From positions 1-20,661 of IMG/VR virus record IMGVR_UViG_3300027708_000341: 20,661 nucleotides of DNA; one strand, 5' to 3'. This document shows, piece by piece, positions 6,032 through 12,791 of this stretch. Under the pieces are notes generated by a model. The model was not told the origin of the DNA. It worked only from the letters and a program-made list of their open reading frames with translations, and made no database searches. The position numbers and the translations under genes are program-made. Positions within the stretch are counted from its first letter, which is position 1. Each line of letters begins with the position of its first letter. The stretch is from a virus.

Positions 6032-6636
6032 CAGAATTAAAGTTTACTAATGGTTGGTTTGATACAACTGCCAAGCCAATTTGGGATGATATGATTCCTA
6101 AATTGAAACCACAAAAAATACTAGAAGTTGGTTCTTTTGAAGGTGCTAGTACCTGTTATCTCATTCAGAAACTATCCGATAGACCACTAGAACTACATTG
6201 CATCGATACATGGGATGGTGGTATTGAACACCAAGAAGGTGCTAGTGCTGAACATGATATGAATGTTGTTAAACAAACATTTCATAGTAATATTGATATT
6301 GTAAAAAATGATAATTTGGATTTATACATTCATCAAGGATATTCCGACATTGAAATGTCCAAATTATTAGTTGGCGAATATAAAGATTATTTTGATTTTA
6401 TTTACATCGATGGTTCACATGAATCACCGGATGTGTTGTGTGATGCGGTGTTAGGCTTCAGATTATTAAAAGTCGGTGGTGTAATGGTGTTTGATGATTA
6501 TCTTTGGCATCATGGTGACAAATCTTTACAATTTTGTCCAAAACTAGCAATCGATTCATTTGTCAATATATATTGGCGTAAATTAGAAATAACAACTTCA
6601 CCTTGTCAATTAATTATACAGAAAACTAGTAACTAA
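6028..6636 (+). CDS. Class I SAM-dependent methyltransferase (Methyltransf_24-like)
   Basis: A 202-residue Rossmann-fold methyltransferase. Motif I is KILEVGSFEGAST (residues about 30-42), the acidic ribose-binding residue is in HCIDTWDGG, and a later block, DFIYIDGSHESPDVLCDAV, then GGVMVFDDYLW, is typical of the Methyltransf_24 family. These enzymes often act on sugars or small molecules; the phage substrate is unknown. The last ~40 residues look like the C-terminal strand pair of the fold. The gene is coupled on both sides (ATGA and TAATG). Membership is confident; modification of host surface sugars or phage DNA is speculation. Confidence 0.8.
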   Translation: MTELKFTNGWFDTTAKPIWDDMIPKLKPQKILEVGSFEGASTCYLIQKLSDRPLELHCIDTWDGGIEHQEGASAEHDMNVVKQTFHSNIDIVKNDNLDLYIHQGYSDIEMSKLLVGEYKDYFDFIYIDGSHESPDVLCDAVLGFRLLKVGGVMVFDDYLWHHGDKSLQFCPKLAIDSFVNIYWRKLEITTSPCQLIIQKTSN

Positions 6637-7214
6637 TGAATATTTTTTACCTTGATAAAGACCCCATCAAATGTGCTCAAATGCATGTTGATAAACATGT
6701 ATGCAAAATGGTAATTGAGTATGCTCAGTTGCTTTCTACGGCTCATCGTGTACTTGATGGTGAAGAATATCGCAGACTTTCTGCAAATAATAGATCAATC
6801 AAAGCATGGCGATTGCCTGATGGTCGTGAAGAACGCCTCATGAAACCCACCATGATGAACCACCCATCCGCAATTTGGGTTCGCCAGTCAGATAAAAATT
6901 ATTTTTGGTTATATACTATGTGGTGTGAATTACTAAAAGAGTTCACATATCGTTATGGCAAAACACATGCTTGCGCCAGATTAATACCGGACTTAGGTGT
7001 ATTACCTACCAATATTCCAAATAAACCGTTTACTGGTCCTACACCAGCTATGCCTGAAGAATGTAAGGTTCCAGGCAATTCTTTACAGTCATACCATAAC
7101 TACTATGTGATGAGTAAACAACATTTGTGGTCATGGAAAGGAAAGATAAATAGTAGAGTAGAACCTAACTGGTTTACTAAAATGGTTGAACCTCTATCTT
7201 ATGGATACTCTTAA
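6636..7214 (+). CDS. Conserved phage protein of the MNIFxLDxDP / DKHVxKM family
   Basis: A 192-residue soluble protein. The N-terminus MNIFYLDKDPIKCAQMHVDK and the following HVCKMVIEYAQLLSTAHR form a well-conserved block in many T4-like phages. Also conserved are NHPSAIWVRQSDKNYFWL and AMPEECKV, the latter followed by an aromatic SYHNYY segment. The invariant-looking Asp, His and Lys residues suggest an enzyme, but I do not know an assigned activity. TAATG junctions at both ends place it in the same translation unit as the methyltransferase. Confidence 0.7.
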   Translation: MNIFYLDKDPIKCAQMHVDKHVCKMVIEYAQLLSTAHRVLDGEEYRRLSANNRSIKAWRLPDGREERLMKPTMMNHPSAIWVRQSDKNYFWLYTMWCELLKEFTYRYGKTHACARLIPDLGVLPTNIPNKPFTGPTPAMPEECKVPGNSLQSYHNYYVMSKQHLWSWKGKINSRVEPNWFTKMVEPLSYGYS

Positions 7215-7495
7215 TGCCGTCATATGACTTTTTAAATAAAAATACCAATGCAGTAGAAGAACACCGTATGTCCTATACCGTGTTGGAGCAATTCAAGCTC
7301 GATAATCCCCACTTAGAATTACACATATTTTTTGATAATCTACCAATTATGTCTGATGGTACTCGTTTATCGGTTCCTGGTATGGGTCGAGCCGATTCAA
7401 CCTTTGAGAAATACGTCATTGGTCGTATGAAAGAACAAGTTGGCCAAAACACAATTAAAGATGGTCACAAGACCAAAGCACCAAGAGAATGGTAG
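7214..7495 (+). CDS. Small phage protein, FmdB-like N-terminus without Cys
   Basis: A 93-residue protein beginning MPSYDFLNKNTNAVEEHRMS, followed by LEQFKLDNPHLE. This resembles the start of FmdB-type small zinc-ribbon proteins found in T4-like phages, but there is no Cys at all, so no zinc ribbon can form. The C-terminal half is basic (FEKYVIGRMKEQVGQNTIKD, then HKTKAPREW). The role is unknown. It is the last gene of the coupled chain; after it come about 114 bases with only a very short open frame. Confidence 0.6.
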   Translation: MPSYDFLNKNTNAVEEHRMSYTVLEQFKLDNPHLELHIFFDNLPIMSDGTRLSVPGMGRADSTFEKYVIGRMKEQVGQNTIKDGHKTKAPREW

Positions 7496-7527
7496 TCAAT
7501 AATTCTCTGCCTATTTTACTAATTAAC

Positions 7528-7561
7528 AAAGGAGTTGTTAATGCTAAAATTCAACCTGTAA
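7528..7561 (+). promoter_or_regulatory. Strong ribosome binding site with six-codon open frame
   Basis: A full AAAGGAG (7528-7534) is followed at the right distance by ATG 7541, yet the frame stops after six codons (MLKFNL, TAA at 7559-7561). It is in the same frame as the gene at 7610, with only this stop between them. It may be a leader peptide, the 5' part of an older, longer gene, or chance. The rest of 7496-7609 holds only a lone TATAAT at 7585-7590 without a fitting -35 box. Confidence 0.35.
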
Positions 7562-7609
7562 TACCCGTTCAAAAAGTGTCCAAGTATAATAAAAATCATA
7601 GGAGAACGG

Positions 7610-7780
7610 ATGAGCAAGAAAAGAGGAATGTCCAAACAACAGCGGCTATACTACGAATATCAAAATAAAGATAGAATTAGAGAAGAATTGATAGAAATAG
7701 TCAAAGTGACTAGGGAGTTAGAACAAAGGAATATAATCAATTCTTCAACCAACCCACACACAAACTCATATTATTACTGA
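7610..7780 (+). CDS. Small charged protein, 56 residues
   Basis: ATG 7610 has a good ribosome binding site (AGGAGA, 7600-7605). The product is highly charged: a basic N-terminus (MSKKRGMSKQQR), then an amphipathic helix, probably a coiled coil (YEYQNKDRIREELIEIVKV, TRELEQR), then a polar Asn/Ser/His/Tyr tail. The family is not recognised. It lies just before a putative late promoter and the virion-type genes. Confidence 0.55.
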   Translation: MSKKRGMSKQQRLYYEYQNKDRIREELIEIVKVTRELEQRNIINSSTNPHTNSYYY

Positions 7781-7788
7781 GATAAATA
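7781..7788 (+). promoter_or_regulatory. Putative late promoter GATAAATA
   Basis: GATAAATA (7781-7788) differs in one base from the T4 late promoter TATAAATA. It stands directly after the preceding stop and 33 bases before the virion-type gene at 7821. The same octamer stands in the leaders at 12382 and 14646. The T4-like late factor gp33 is encoded in this window. Confidence 0.5.
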
Positions 7789-7820
7789 GACAATCAACAA
7801 TAAAAACAGGTGTATAATAA

Positions 7821-8216
7821 ATGGCTAGTTCACTAATAACTCAAGGAGTTCAGTTTCCTGATGGTACAATCATGTCGAGTACCAGCGAATATGAGCGGGT
7901 AATTACAATTAATTCTGCCAATACGGCTGTTGATTTGAGTGCCTCCAGTTACGCAACATTCATCAAAGCCAATGTAGGTGCCAATTCAACCATAACTTTC
8001 TCCAACGCACCAAATGCAGCCAATACAGTATATTCATTCACTTTGATGACTGTCAATACTGGTCCAGCTTATACACTTGCTTTTGGTAATTCTGTTAAAT
8101 GGCCATATGGTATACAACCAGCTAGATCAGCGGCAACTGGTGCTATCGATATTTGGACATTTTTCTTAGAAGCCAATACTTACTACGGTTCACTATCAAT
8201 GGCTAACGTATCGTAA
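7821..8216 (+). CDS. Virion protein, probable tail fibre or decoration subunit
   Basis: A 131-residue all-beta protein, rich in Ser, Thr, Ala and Asn. It begins MASSLITQGVQFPDGTIMSS, a common start of phage fibre-associated proteins. It ends with a pattern I know from marine T4-like phage structural proteins: GNSVKWPYGIQP...AIDIWTFFLE...YYGSLSMANVS. It probably lies on the virion surface, near the fibres or head. AGGTG (7808-7812) lies 8 bases before the ATG, and a putative late promoter is upstream. The repeat-rich fibre-like gene follows 6 bases later. Confidence 0.65.
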   Translation: MASSLITQGVQFPDGTIMSSTSEYERVITINSANTAVDLSASSYATFIKANVGANSTITFSNAPNAANTVYSFTLMTVNTGPAYTLAFGNSVKWPYGIQPARSAATGAIDIWTFFLEANTYYGSLSMANVS

Positions 8217-8222
8217 TCAATC

Positions 8223-9158
8223 ATGCCTAAAATTTCTTTAAATTTACGTAAAGAACCAACAGATGTGGCACCCACATCGAATACCACATTTAATGCTCCG
8301 GGTAATTATTTACCTAGATACGGAAAAACTGACATCCTAGTTGGAGGTAGAGGTGCTCCAGGTAATGCAACAACGGGTGGTAACTATGCCACTACAAATC
8401 CGACAACAGGCGGTAACTACGCTGGTACAAATGCAACAACAGGCGGCAACTATGCTGGTACAAATCCGACAGAACCGGGTAACTATCTAGGATCTAATCC
8501 AACCGGTTATATCTATATGCGTAACATCTTACAAAATATTGATCCAGGTTCCGGAACAGGATTTGGTTATGATGATGACCCGGCAAGTGGGTATTATACT
8601 GAACAAGATAATCTCGGGAGCTTCTATAATGTAAAACCGGAACCTTATTCCTATTGGGGATTTTTTAATGAAAACCGGCCACTTGGAGCCGTTTACAATA
8701 TTTTTTCAGGACAGACATTATACAGTCAATTCCTAGGATTAACTTACACAAATGGTGTACCCACAAGTTATTCGAGAAATTATCTACAACAAAATGGATC
8801 ACCACCAACTTATGTGTATGCAGTAATAACTTATAATACAATGGCAATCCAACCTGGTGGTGCAACTTATAATCCACCAACACCAGGAAATGCATATTAT
8901 AATCCAATATATCCTGGTTATCCATATTATAATCCAACAATACCTGGAAATGCAAATTATAATCCAGTAGTACCGGGAACTGCTAGTGGATCTTATACAT
9001 TAGGTGGAGTAACATTAAGTGGTGCTCCAGCCGACACCAATGCCACAGAGGTCTTGCCAACACCATCATCATTAAAGTATAATGGACAATCTGGTATAAC
9101 TGTAACCGTACCAACAGGTGGATATGTTGTGATAACAAGTAAGGCAACAAACACTTAA
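8223..9158 (+). CDS. Repeat-rich Gly/Pro/Asn/Tyr fibre or adhesin-like protein
   Basis: A 311-residue low-complexity protein with two repeat arrays. Residues 52-95 hold four 11-residue units of the form GGNYAGTNxTT, the last with PG in place of GG. Residues 211-252 hold four 10-residue units of the form PGxAxYNPxx. Between them is a Tyr/Asn/Gly-rich region, and the C-terminus (SGITVTVPTGGYVVITSKATNT) looks like a beta-rich cap. Such sequences fit an extended virion fibre or receptor-binding tip; this is inferred from composition and from the preceding virion-type gene. No ribosome binding site is strong, and coupling to the preceding gene is likely. The next gene is a prolyl-hydroxylase-like oxygenase. 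Confidence 0.65.
   Translation: MPKISLNLRKEPTDVAPTSNTTFNAPGNYLPRYGKTDILVGGRGAPGNATTGGNYATTNPTTGGNYAGTNATTGGNYAGTNPTEPGNYLGSNPTGYIYMRNILQNIDPGSGTGFGYDDDPASGYYTEQDNLGSFYNVKPEPYSYWGFFNENRPLGAVYNIFSGQTLYSQFLGLTYTNGVPTSYSRNYLQQNGSPPTYVYAVITYNTMAIQPGGATYNPPTPGNAYYNPIYPGYPYYNPTIPGNANYNPVVPGTASGSYTLGGVTLSGAPADTNATEVLPTPSSLKYNGQSGITVTVPTGGYVVITSKATNT
8376..8507 (+). repeat. Four 33-base coding repeats
   Basis: Four in-frame 33-base units encode 11-residue copies of GGNYAGTNxTT in the fibre-like protein. The two middle copies are nearly identical at DNA level (GGCGGTAACTACGCTGGTAC against GGCGGCAACTATGCTGGTAC), differing mainly at third positions. The array can change length by slippage or recombination. 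Confidence 0.8.
8853..8978 (+). repeat. Four 30-base coding repeats (PGxAxYNPxx)
   Basis: Four in-frame 30-base units encode PGGATYNPPT, PGNAYYNPIY, PGYPYYNPTI and PGNANYNPVV, then a final PG. The Pro-Gly at a fixed 10-residue spacing gives a turn-rich, collagen-like appearance, although the period is not the collagen triplet. Confidence 0.8.
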
Positions 9159-9193
9159 TATATTATTGTTTTATTATTAAAGGATGTCATATC

Positions 9194-9793
9194 ATGAGTA
9201 GAAGAATTGATTTGTATGTTCCACCAATGGAACCATGTGTTATTTGGAGTGGTGGATTTACAGATGAGGAATGTGATTCAATTAAAGATACAGGTGAGTT
9301 GTGTGAATTTTTGGACGCTAAGGTTGGATCTTCTGGAGAAGATGGAACATTAGACGAAACTGCCAGAAAAACAAAAATAGTATGGATTCAACCCAAAGAA
9401 GAAACTGCATGGATTTTTGAGCGAATGAATGAAATCGTTGCAAAAATGAATTTTGATAAGTTCCAAATGGATTTAACACAATTCGATGGATTCCAATATT
9501 CAAAGTACGAAGTTGGTGACCATTATGATTGGCATAATGATACAGTATTGAGTCCACGAAGTGGTTTATTTCGAAAATTATCATTTAGTTTAATGTTGTC
9601 TGATGTTGATGATTATGAGGGTGGAGAATTTTTACTTTCAATATCGGGTTCGGAAACCAAAACAGAACCTATGAAGGTGAAAAAAGGTGACTTGGTTGCT
9701 TTCTATTCACACATTCCACATAAAGTTTCACCGGTGACTTCAGGTCAACGACTTACATTGGTGACTTGGGCATTAGGAAGTAAATTTAAATGA
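9194..9793 (+). CDS. 2OG-Fe(II) oxygenase, prolyl-4-hydroxylase type
   Basis: A 199-residue dioxygenase using Fe(II), O2 and 2-oxoglutarate. The iron-binding HxD is in YDWHND (His114, Asp116). The distal His176 and the 2-oxoglutarate-binding Arg186 are in PHKVSPVTSGQRLTLVTW, the classic P4H-type C-terminal block. The core FQYSKYEVGDHYDWH, then KLSFSLMLSD, then GGEFLL, is complete, so the enzyme should be active. Relatives are frequent in marine T4-like phages; substrates are mostly unknown. AAAGG lies about 10 bases before the ATG. Its place directly after a Pro/Gly-repeat virion-type protein suggests that protein as a possible substrate. It is coupled to the next gene by ATGA. Confidence 0.88.
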   Translation: MSRRIDLYVPPMEPCVIWSGGFTDEECDSIKDTGELCEFLDAKVGSSGEDGTLDETARKTKIVWIQPKEETAWIFERMNEIVAKMNFDKFQMDLTQFDGFQYSKYEVGDHYDWHNDTVLSPRSGLFRKLSFSLMLSDVDDYEGGEFLLSISGSETKTEPMKVKKGDLVAFYSHIPHKVSPVTSGQRLTLVTWALGSKFK

Positions 9794-10530
9794 ATCTTAT
9801 ACGACTTTTCAAATCTGATATTATTGAATTTTATTGTGAAGTTGGTGATTTTGGTATTATTCCGGAACCTTATCCAGCATTTAAAAATATACCAGAGTGG
9901 TTTAAAAAAATACCCAATGTAGTTCCTTCAAAAGATAGAACAAAAGATAGAGATCAATTTGGTGCTAAAGCTCACACGGCCAAAAAATGTATGCCGTTAG
10001 TTGATGCCATGTCTGTTGGTTTTATTATTCCTTTGTTTGGTGATGTTAATATTAGGACTAATAAAGAAGGTTCGTTAATTGAAGCCACAAATGGTCCATA
10101 TCATCCAGTAGTTAGTTTTCACAGTAAAGAACAATTGGGTGGTAAAACATCACCTAGTTATCCAGCTGACGCCATTAAGTTTATCAATAAATGGTATGTT
10201 AAAACTGCTCCTGGTTATTCAACACTTTTTATTCCACCAATTAATTGTTTTGATCCACGATTCACTTGCCTTGGTGGGTTGGTTGATACAGATAGTTATC
10301 CTAGGATTATTAATTTTCCAGCAATTTGGCACTTAAAAGATTATGATGATGTGGTTTCTGCCGGAACACCTTTGGTTACTTGTATACCAATTAAAAGAAG
10401 CGATATGGTAAGGCAAGCTCCAGTTAGAGTGCAAACTGAAAAAGAAAAAATGAATGAAGAGAAAGTAAAGCGTCAACAAGATTCAAGAAGAAGTGTTTAT
10501 ACTAATGAAATAAGAGTGAATAAAAAATGA
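9790..10530 (+). CDS. Conserved phage protein (DUF6065-like family)
   Basis: A 246-residue soluble protein with conserved blocks PEPYPAFKNIPEWFKKIP, KKCMPLVDAMSVGFIIPL, WYVKTAPGYSTLFIPPIN, FTCLGGLVDTDSYP and SAGTPLVTCIPIKR. I recognise these from a family of unknown function in phages and some bacteria; I believe it is the one called DUF6065. The name should be confirmed. No catalytic motif is established. The C-terminal ~45 residues are highly charged and look like a coiled coil. It is coupled to the oxygenase upstream and to a diverged paralogue downstream, both by ATGA. Confidence 0.65.
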   Translation: MNLIRLFKSDIIEFYCEVGDFGIIPEPYPAFKNIPEWFKKIPNVVPSKDRTKDRDQFGAKAHTAKKCMPLVDAMSVGFIIPLFGDVNIRTNKEGSLIEATNGPYHPVVSFHSKEQLGGKTSPSYPADAIKFINKWYVKTAPGYSTLFIPPINCFDPRFTCLGGLVDTDSYPRIINFPAIWHLKDYDDVVSAGTPLVTCIPIKRSDMVRQAPVRVQTEKEKMNEEKVKRQQDSRRSVYTNEIRVNKK

Positions 10531-11288
10531 AATTATTTGATAAATTCTTTAAAAAAGAACCCACAATCAAATTTAAGAGCCATATAGGAGACTTTTCAAT
10601 ATGTTCTCCCGTTGTCGAATCTTGGAAGATAAAATCCGAATGGATGAAAAATCAAAAACCAGAAAATAAATTTACAATCTGTCCTGGTATGTTGGACTAT
10701 CATATGACAGGATATATTATTTGTGCTCATACCGATATAGCAATTAAAGCAAATAAATCCGGAGTTGTTATTATACCACGACATTCAGTAGGATTGACTC
10801 AATTTGAAAAATCTCTAACCAAACCATCACCATTCCAATATAAATTGGTTGAAGGTATGGTACCAATCAACGATAATGTAGCAAAAAATGTTTATAAAAT
10901 ACCTTTGCCTTGGTCTATTTTTACCAAACCAGGTTATTCCGCATATGTTTTACCTCCGTTAATGCACTCTCAATTATCGGATAAAATTTTTGTTTATCCT
11001 GGTGTGGTTGACTATGACCAATTTCATGACGTATCATTTGTTTTTTCAGCAATTAAAGAGTGTGAAATTATAATACCAACCGGCACTCCTTTATTGCAAG
11101 TCATTCCATTTAAACGTGAAAAGATCACAGCAGAATGTGGAAAATCTACAGAATCCGAAAGAGATAAACATTACTTCTCTTTAGCCTCCCGAGAAATTAA
11201 AAATTATTATAGAAAATTCCTTAGTGAAAGAAAGTCATTTAAAATGAAATGTCCGTATGAGCATCCACAATATAAAGATAAAAAATAA
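10527..11288 (+). CDS. Diverged paralogue of the preceding DUF6065-like protein
   Basis: A 253-residue protein with the same block order as its upstream neighbour: an N-terminal I-x-F-x-S-H-I-G-D-F strand, then WSIFTKPGYSAYVLPPLM (compare WYVKTAPGYSTLFIPPIN), then VYPGVVDYDQFHDVSFVFSA, then IPTGTPLLQVIPFKRE (compare SAGTPLVTCIPIKR). The KKCMPLVDAMSVGF block is replaced by FTICPGMLDYHMTGYII. This points to tandem duplication followed by divergence. The C-terminus is Lys-rich. Function is unknown. Its ATG overlaps the previous stop, and its own stop overlaps the next start (TAATG). Confidence 0.6.
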   Translation: MKLFDKFFKKEPTIKFKSHIGDFSICSPVVESWKIKSEWMKNQKPENKFTICPGMLDYHMTGYIICAHTDIAIKANKSGVVIIPRHSVGLTQFEKSLTKPSPFQYKLVEGMVPINDNVAKNVYKIPLPWSIFTKPGYSAYVLPPLMHSQLSDKIFVYPGVVDYDQFHDVSFVFSAIKECEIIIPTGTPLLQVIPFKREKITAECGKSTESERDKHYFSLASREIKNYYRKFLSERKSFKMKCPYEHPQYKDKK

Positions 11289-11941
11289 TGTTTAACTTTT
11301 GCCCACCGAAAGAACTCAATGACCTTAAATCAGAAACTCAAGCAGATGGTAAAAGATATTACACCTTACCTGATGGTACTCGTTTACCATCTGTCACTAC
11401 AGTCCTTGGTGCATTAAAGAAAGATGCCATTCAAGCGTGGCGTAAAAGAGTAGGTGAAGATGTCGCCAATGCAATCTCCAAGAAGGCCACGGGTCGTGGT
11501 ACCAATGTACATACACTATGTGAACGATATTTAAATAATGATGCATTAGGTGACGTTATGCCTGATGCCGTAGAGATGTTTAGGTCATTAAAACCTTTAC
11601 TGAATCGTATTGATAATATTCACTATCAAGAATGTGCATTATGGTCTAAACAGTTGGGCATGGCAGGTCGTGTGGATTGCATTGGTGAGTTTGATGGTAA
11701 GTTATCTGTAATTGATTTTAAAACATCCAAAAAAATTAAAACAATTACACACATTGAAGATTACTTTTGGCAAACATCGGCATATGCTTTGATGTATGAA
11801 GAAATGATTGGTACACCAATTGATAATTTAGTTATTATCATGGCAGTAGAAGATGAACAACCACTTTTATTTAAACAAAAGACCGCAGACCATATTCCAG
11901 GTCTTGTAAAAGCAATTAAATTTTATAAGGAACAAAAATGA
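11288..11941 (+). CDS. PD-(D/E)XK exonuclease, MGME1-like
   Basis: A 217-residue nuclease of the RecB/MGME1-like branch. Motifs in order: LPSVTTVLGAL (33-43), ARGT-like GRGTNVHTLCERYL with His75 (69-82), YQECALWS with Glu115, GMAGRVDCIGEFDG with Asp130, and LSVIDFKTSKK with Asp143 and Lys145 as the PD-(D/E)XK core. QTSAYALMYEE matches the motif-IV Gln/Tyr helix. Relatives act on single-stranded DNA ends; in T4-like phages a role in replication, recombination or host DNA breakdown is likely. It is coupled to a secreted nuclease gene downstream by ATGA. Confidence 0.83.
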   Translation: MFNFCPPKELNDLKSETQADGKRYYTLPDGTRLPSVTTVLGALKKDAIQAWRKRVGEDVANAISKKATGRGTNVHTLCERYLNNDALGDVMPDAVEMFRSLKPLLNRIDNIHYQECALWSKQLGMAGRVDCIGEFDGKLSVIDFKTSKKIKTITHIEDYFWQTSAYALMYEEMIGTPIDNLVIIMAVEDEQPLLFKQKTADHIPGLVKAIKFYKEQK

Positions 11942-12375
11942 AAAACATATTAATTGCACTATTACTGGTTACTTCAACAACAGTATTTGCACAAAAACAA
12001 AAAGAAGGCGTAACATATAATGCAACCATCACTAGAGTAATTGATGGCGATACTGTAGCATTTCAAGCATTATGGTTACCAGACCCACTAAAGAAAGAAT
12101 TGTCTATTCGTGTGTTTGGTGTGGACACACCAGAAAAAGGATTTAGAGCACAATGTCCTTCTGAAGATGCTCGTGGCCAAGCTGCAACGGCATTTACCAA
12201 AAGTGTTATTAATGGTGCTACGATTAGACAAGTGGTGTTAATGGATTGGGACAAATATGGTGGCCGTGTATTGGGTGATGTAGTATTAGATGGTAAATCA
12301 TTGCGTACCATGTTAATCCGACAAGGATATGCACGGGAATACTATGGTGAAGCTAAGACCAGTTGGTGTAATTGA
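11938..12375 (+). CDS. Exported staphylococcal-nuclease-like thermonuclease
   Basis: A 145-residue SNase-fold Ca2+-dependent nuclease. A signal peptide is clear: MKNILIALLLVTSTTVFAQ, with likely cleavage after VFA. The catalytic set is present: VIDGDT with Asp38, SIRVFGVDTPE with Arg58, Asp63 and Glu66, and YGGRVLG with Arg110. Two Cys (CPSEDARG and the C-terminal SWCN) could form a disulfide, fitting the periplasm. The enzyme would cut DNA or RNA outside the cytoplasm. Possible roles are exclusion of incoming phage DNA, nutrient recovery after lysis, or DNA clean-up at lysis. It starts inside the stop of the MGME1-like gene. Confidence 0.85.
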   Translation: MKNILIALLLVTSTTVFAQKQKEGVTYNATITRVIDGDTVAFQALWLPDPLKKELSIRVFGVDTPEKGFRAQCPSEDARGQAATAFTKSVINGATIRQVVLMDWDKYGGRVLGDVVLDGKSLRTMLIRQGYAREYYGEAKTSWCN

Positions 12376-12381
12376 AATTTG

Positions 12382-12389
12382 GATAAATA
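12382..12389 (+). promoter_or_regulatory. Putative late promoter GATAAATA
   Basis: The octamer lies 6 bases after the nuclease stop and about 70 bases before the gene at 12458. It is identical to the motifs at 7781 and 14646. A 7-bp stem-loop follows almost at once in the leader. Confidence 0.5.
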
Positions 12390-12393
12390 AAAA

Positions 12394-12419
12394 TACCAGC
12401 AACACACAAACCGCTGGTA
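12394..12419 (+). other. Leader stem-loop (7 bp, 12-base loop)
   Basis: TACCAGC (12394-12400) pairs with GCTGGTA (12413-12419). It would lie close to the 5' end of a transcript started at the GATAAATA motif. No T-run follows, so it is not a terminator; an mRNA-stabilising 5' hairpin is a reasonable guess. Confidence 0.45.
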
Positions 12420-12457
12420 CACACAGTAGTTAAACACACACTAAAAGGAGTATTATA

Positions 12458-12736
12458 ATGAGTATGACACCATACGAGATACGGCTAGAACTCTTAAAAA
12501 TGGCCAAAGATATGCTCTCTGATGAGTATTATGGTAAAAGAGAAATTATATCAAACCAGTGGTTAACCAAGGTAGAAGAATCCAAAATTAACGGAACAAC
12601 TTCACCAGAACATCCAGGTTTTCCACCATTCCCCACCGAAGATGAAATTGTAAAGAAAGCGGAAGCTCTCAATCAATTCGTTTCTCAAACCCCTCCACAA
12701 CCTGAAGTAAAAATTACAAAGAAAACGAATTCGTAA
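12458..12736 (+). CDS. Conserved T4-like phage protein, MTPYEIRLELLKMA family
   Basis: A 92-residue protein with the N-terminal block MTPYEIRLELLKMAKDMLSD and EYYGKRE. A later PFPTEDEIVKKAEALNQFVS completes a pattern I recognise from marine T4-like phages. No function is known. AAGGAG lies before the ATG, within a ~70-base leader that carries a putative late promoter and stem-loop. A second, longer stem-loop follows the stop. The gene is thus flanked by hairpins on both sides. Confidence 0.7.
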   Translation: MSMTPYEIRLELLKMAKDMLSDEYYGKREIISNQWLTKVEESKINGTTSPEHPGFPPFPTEDEIVKKAEALNQFVSQTPPQPEVKITKKTNS

Positions 12737-12745
12737 TTGGAGAAA

Positions 12746-12772
12746 TCTGGCCACCGGTTTTTGGTGGTCAGA
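12746..12772 (+). other. Intergenic 10-bp stem-loop
   Basis: TCTGGCCACC (12746-12755) pairs with GGTGGTCAGA (12763-12772), with one G-U pair and a 7-base loop. It lies between the gene at 12458 and the cell-wall hydrolase gene, 19 bases before the latter's ATG. The + strand has no T-run after it, so it is more likely an RNA-processing, stability or translation-control element than a terminator. Confidence 0.45.
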
Positions 12773-12791
12773 ACATCAAAAAGGAAGAAAG

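Noticed and set aside
7144-7151. A fourth GATAAATA octamer on the + strand
   Set aside because: It lies within the coding sequence of the DKHVxKM-family gene, is not followed by a suitably placed leader, and one chance copy is expected in AT-rich DNA of this length.
7811-7819. TGTATAATA just before the gene at 7821, like a -10 box
   Set aside because: It overlaps the ribosome binding site and would start the transcript inside the gene; the GATAAATA at 7781 is a better placed promoter candidate.
8376-8507. The repeat array as a CRISPR or regulatory iteron
   Set aside because: The repeats are in frame, code for regular 11-residue units, vary mainly at third positions and have no unique spacers.
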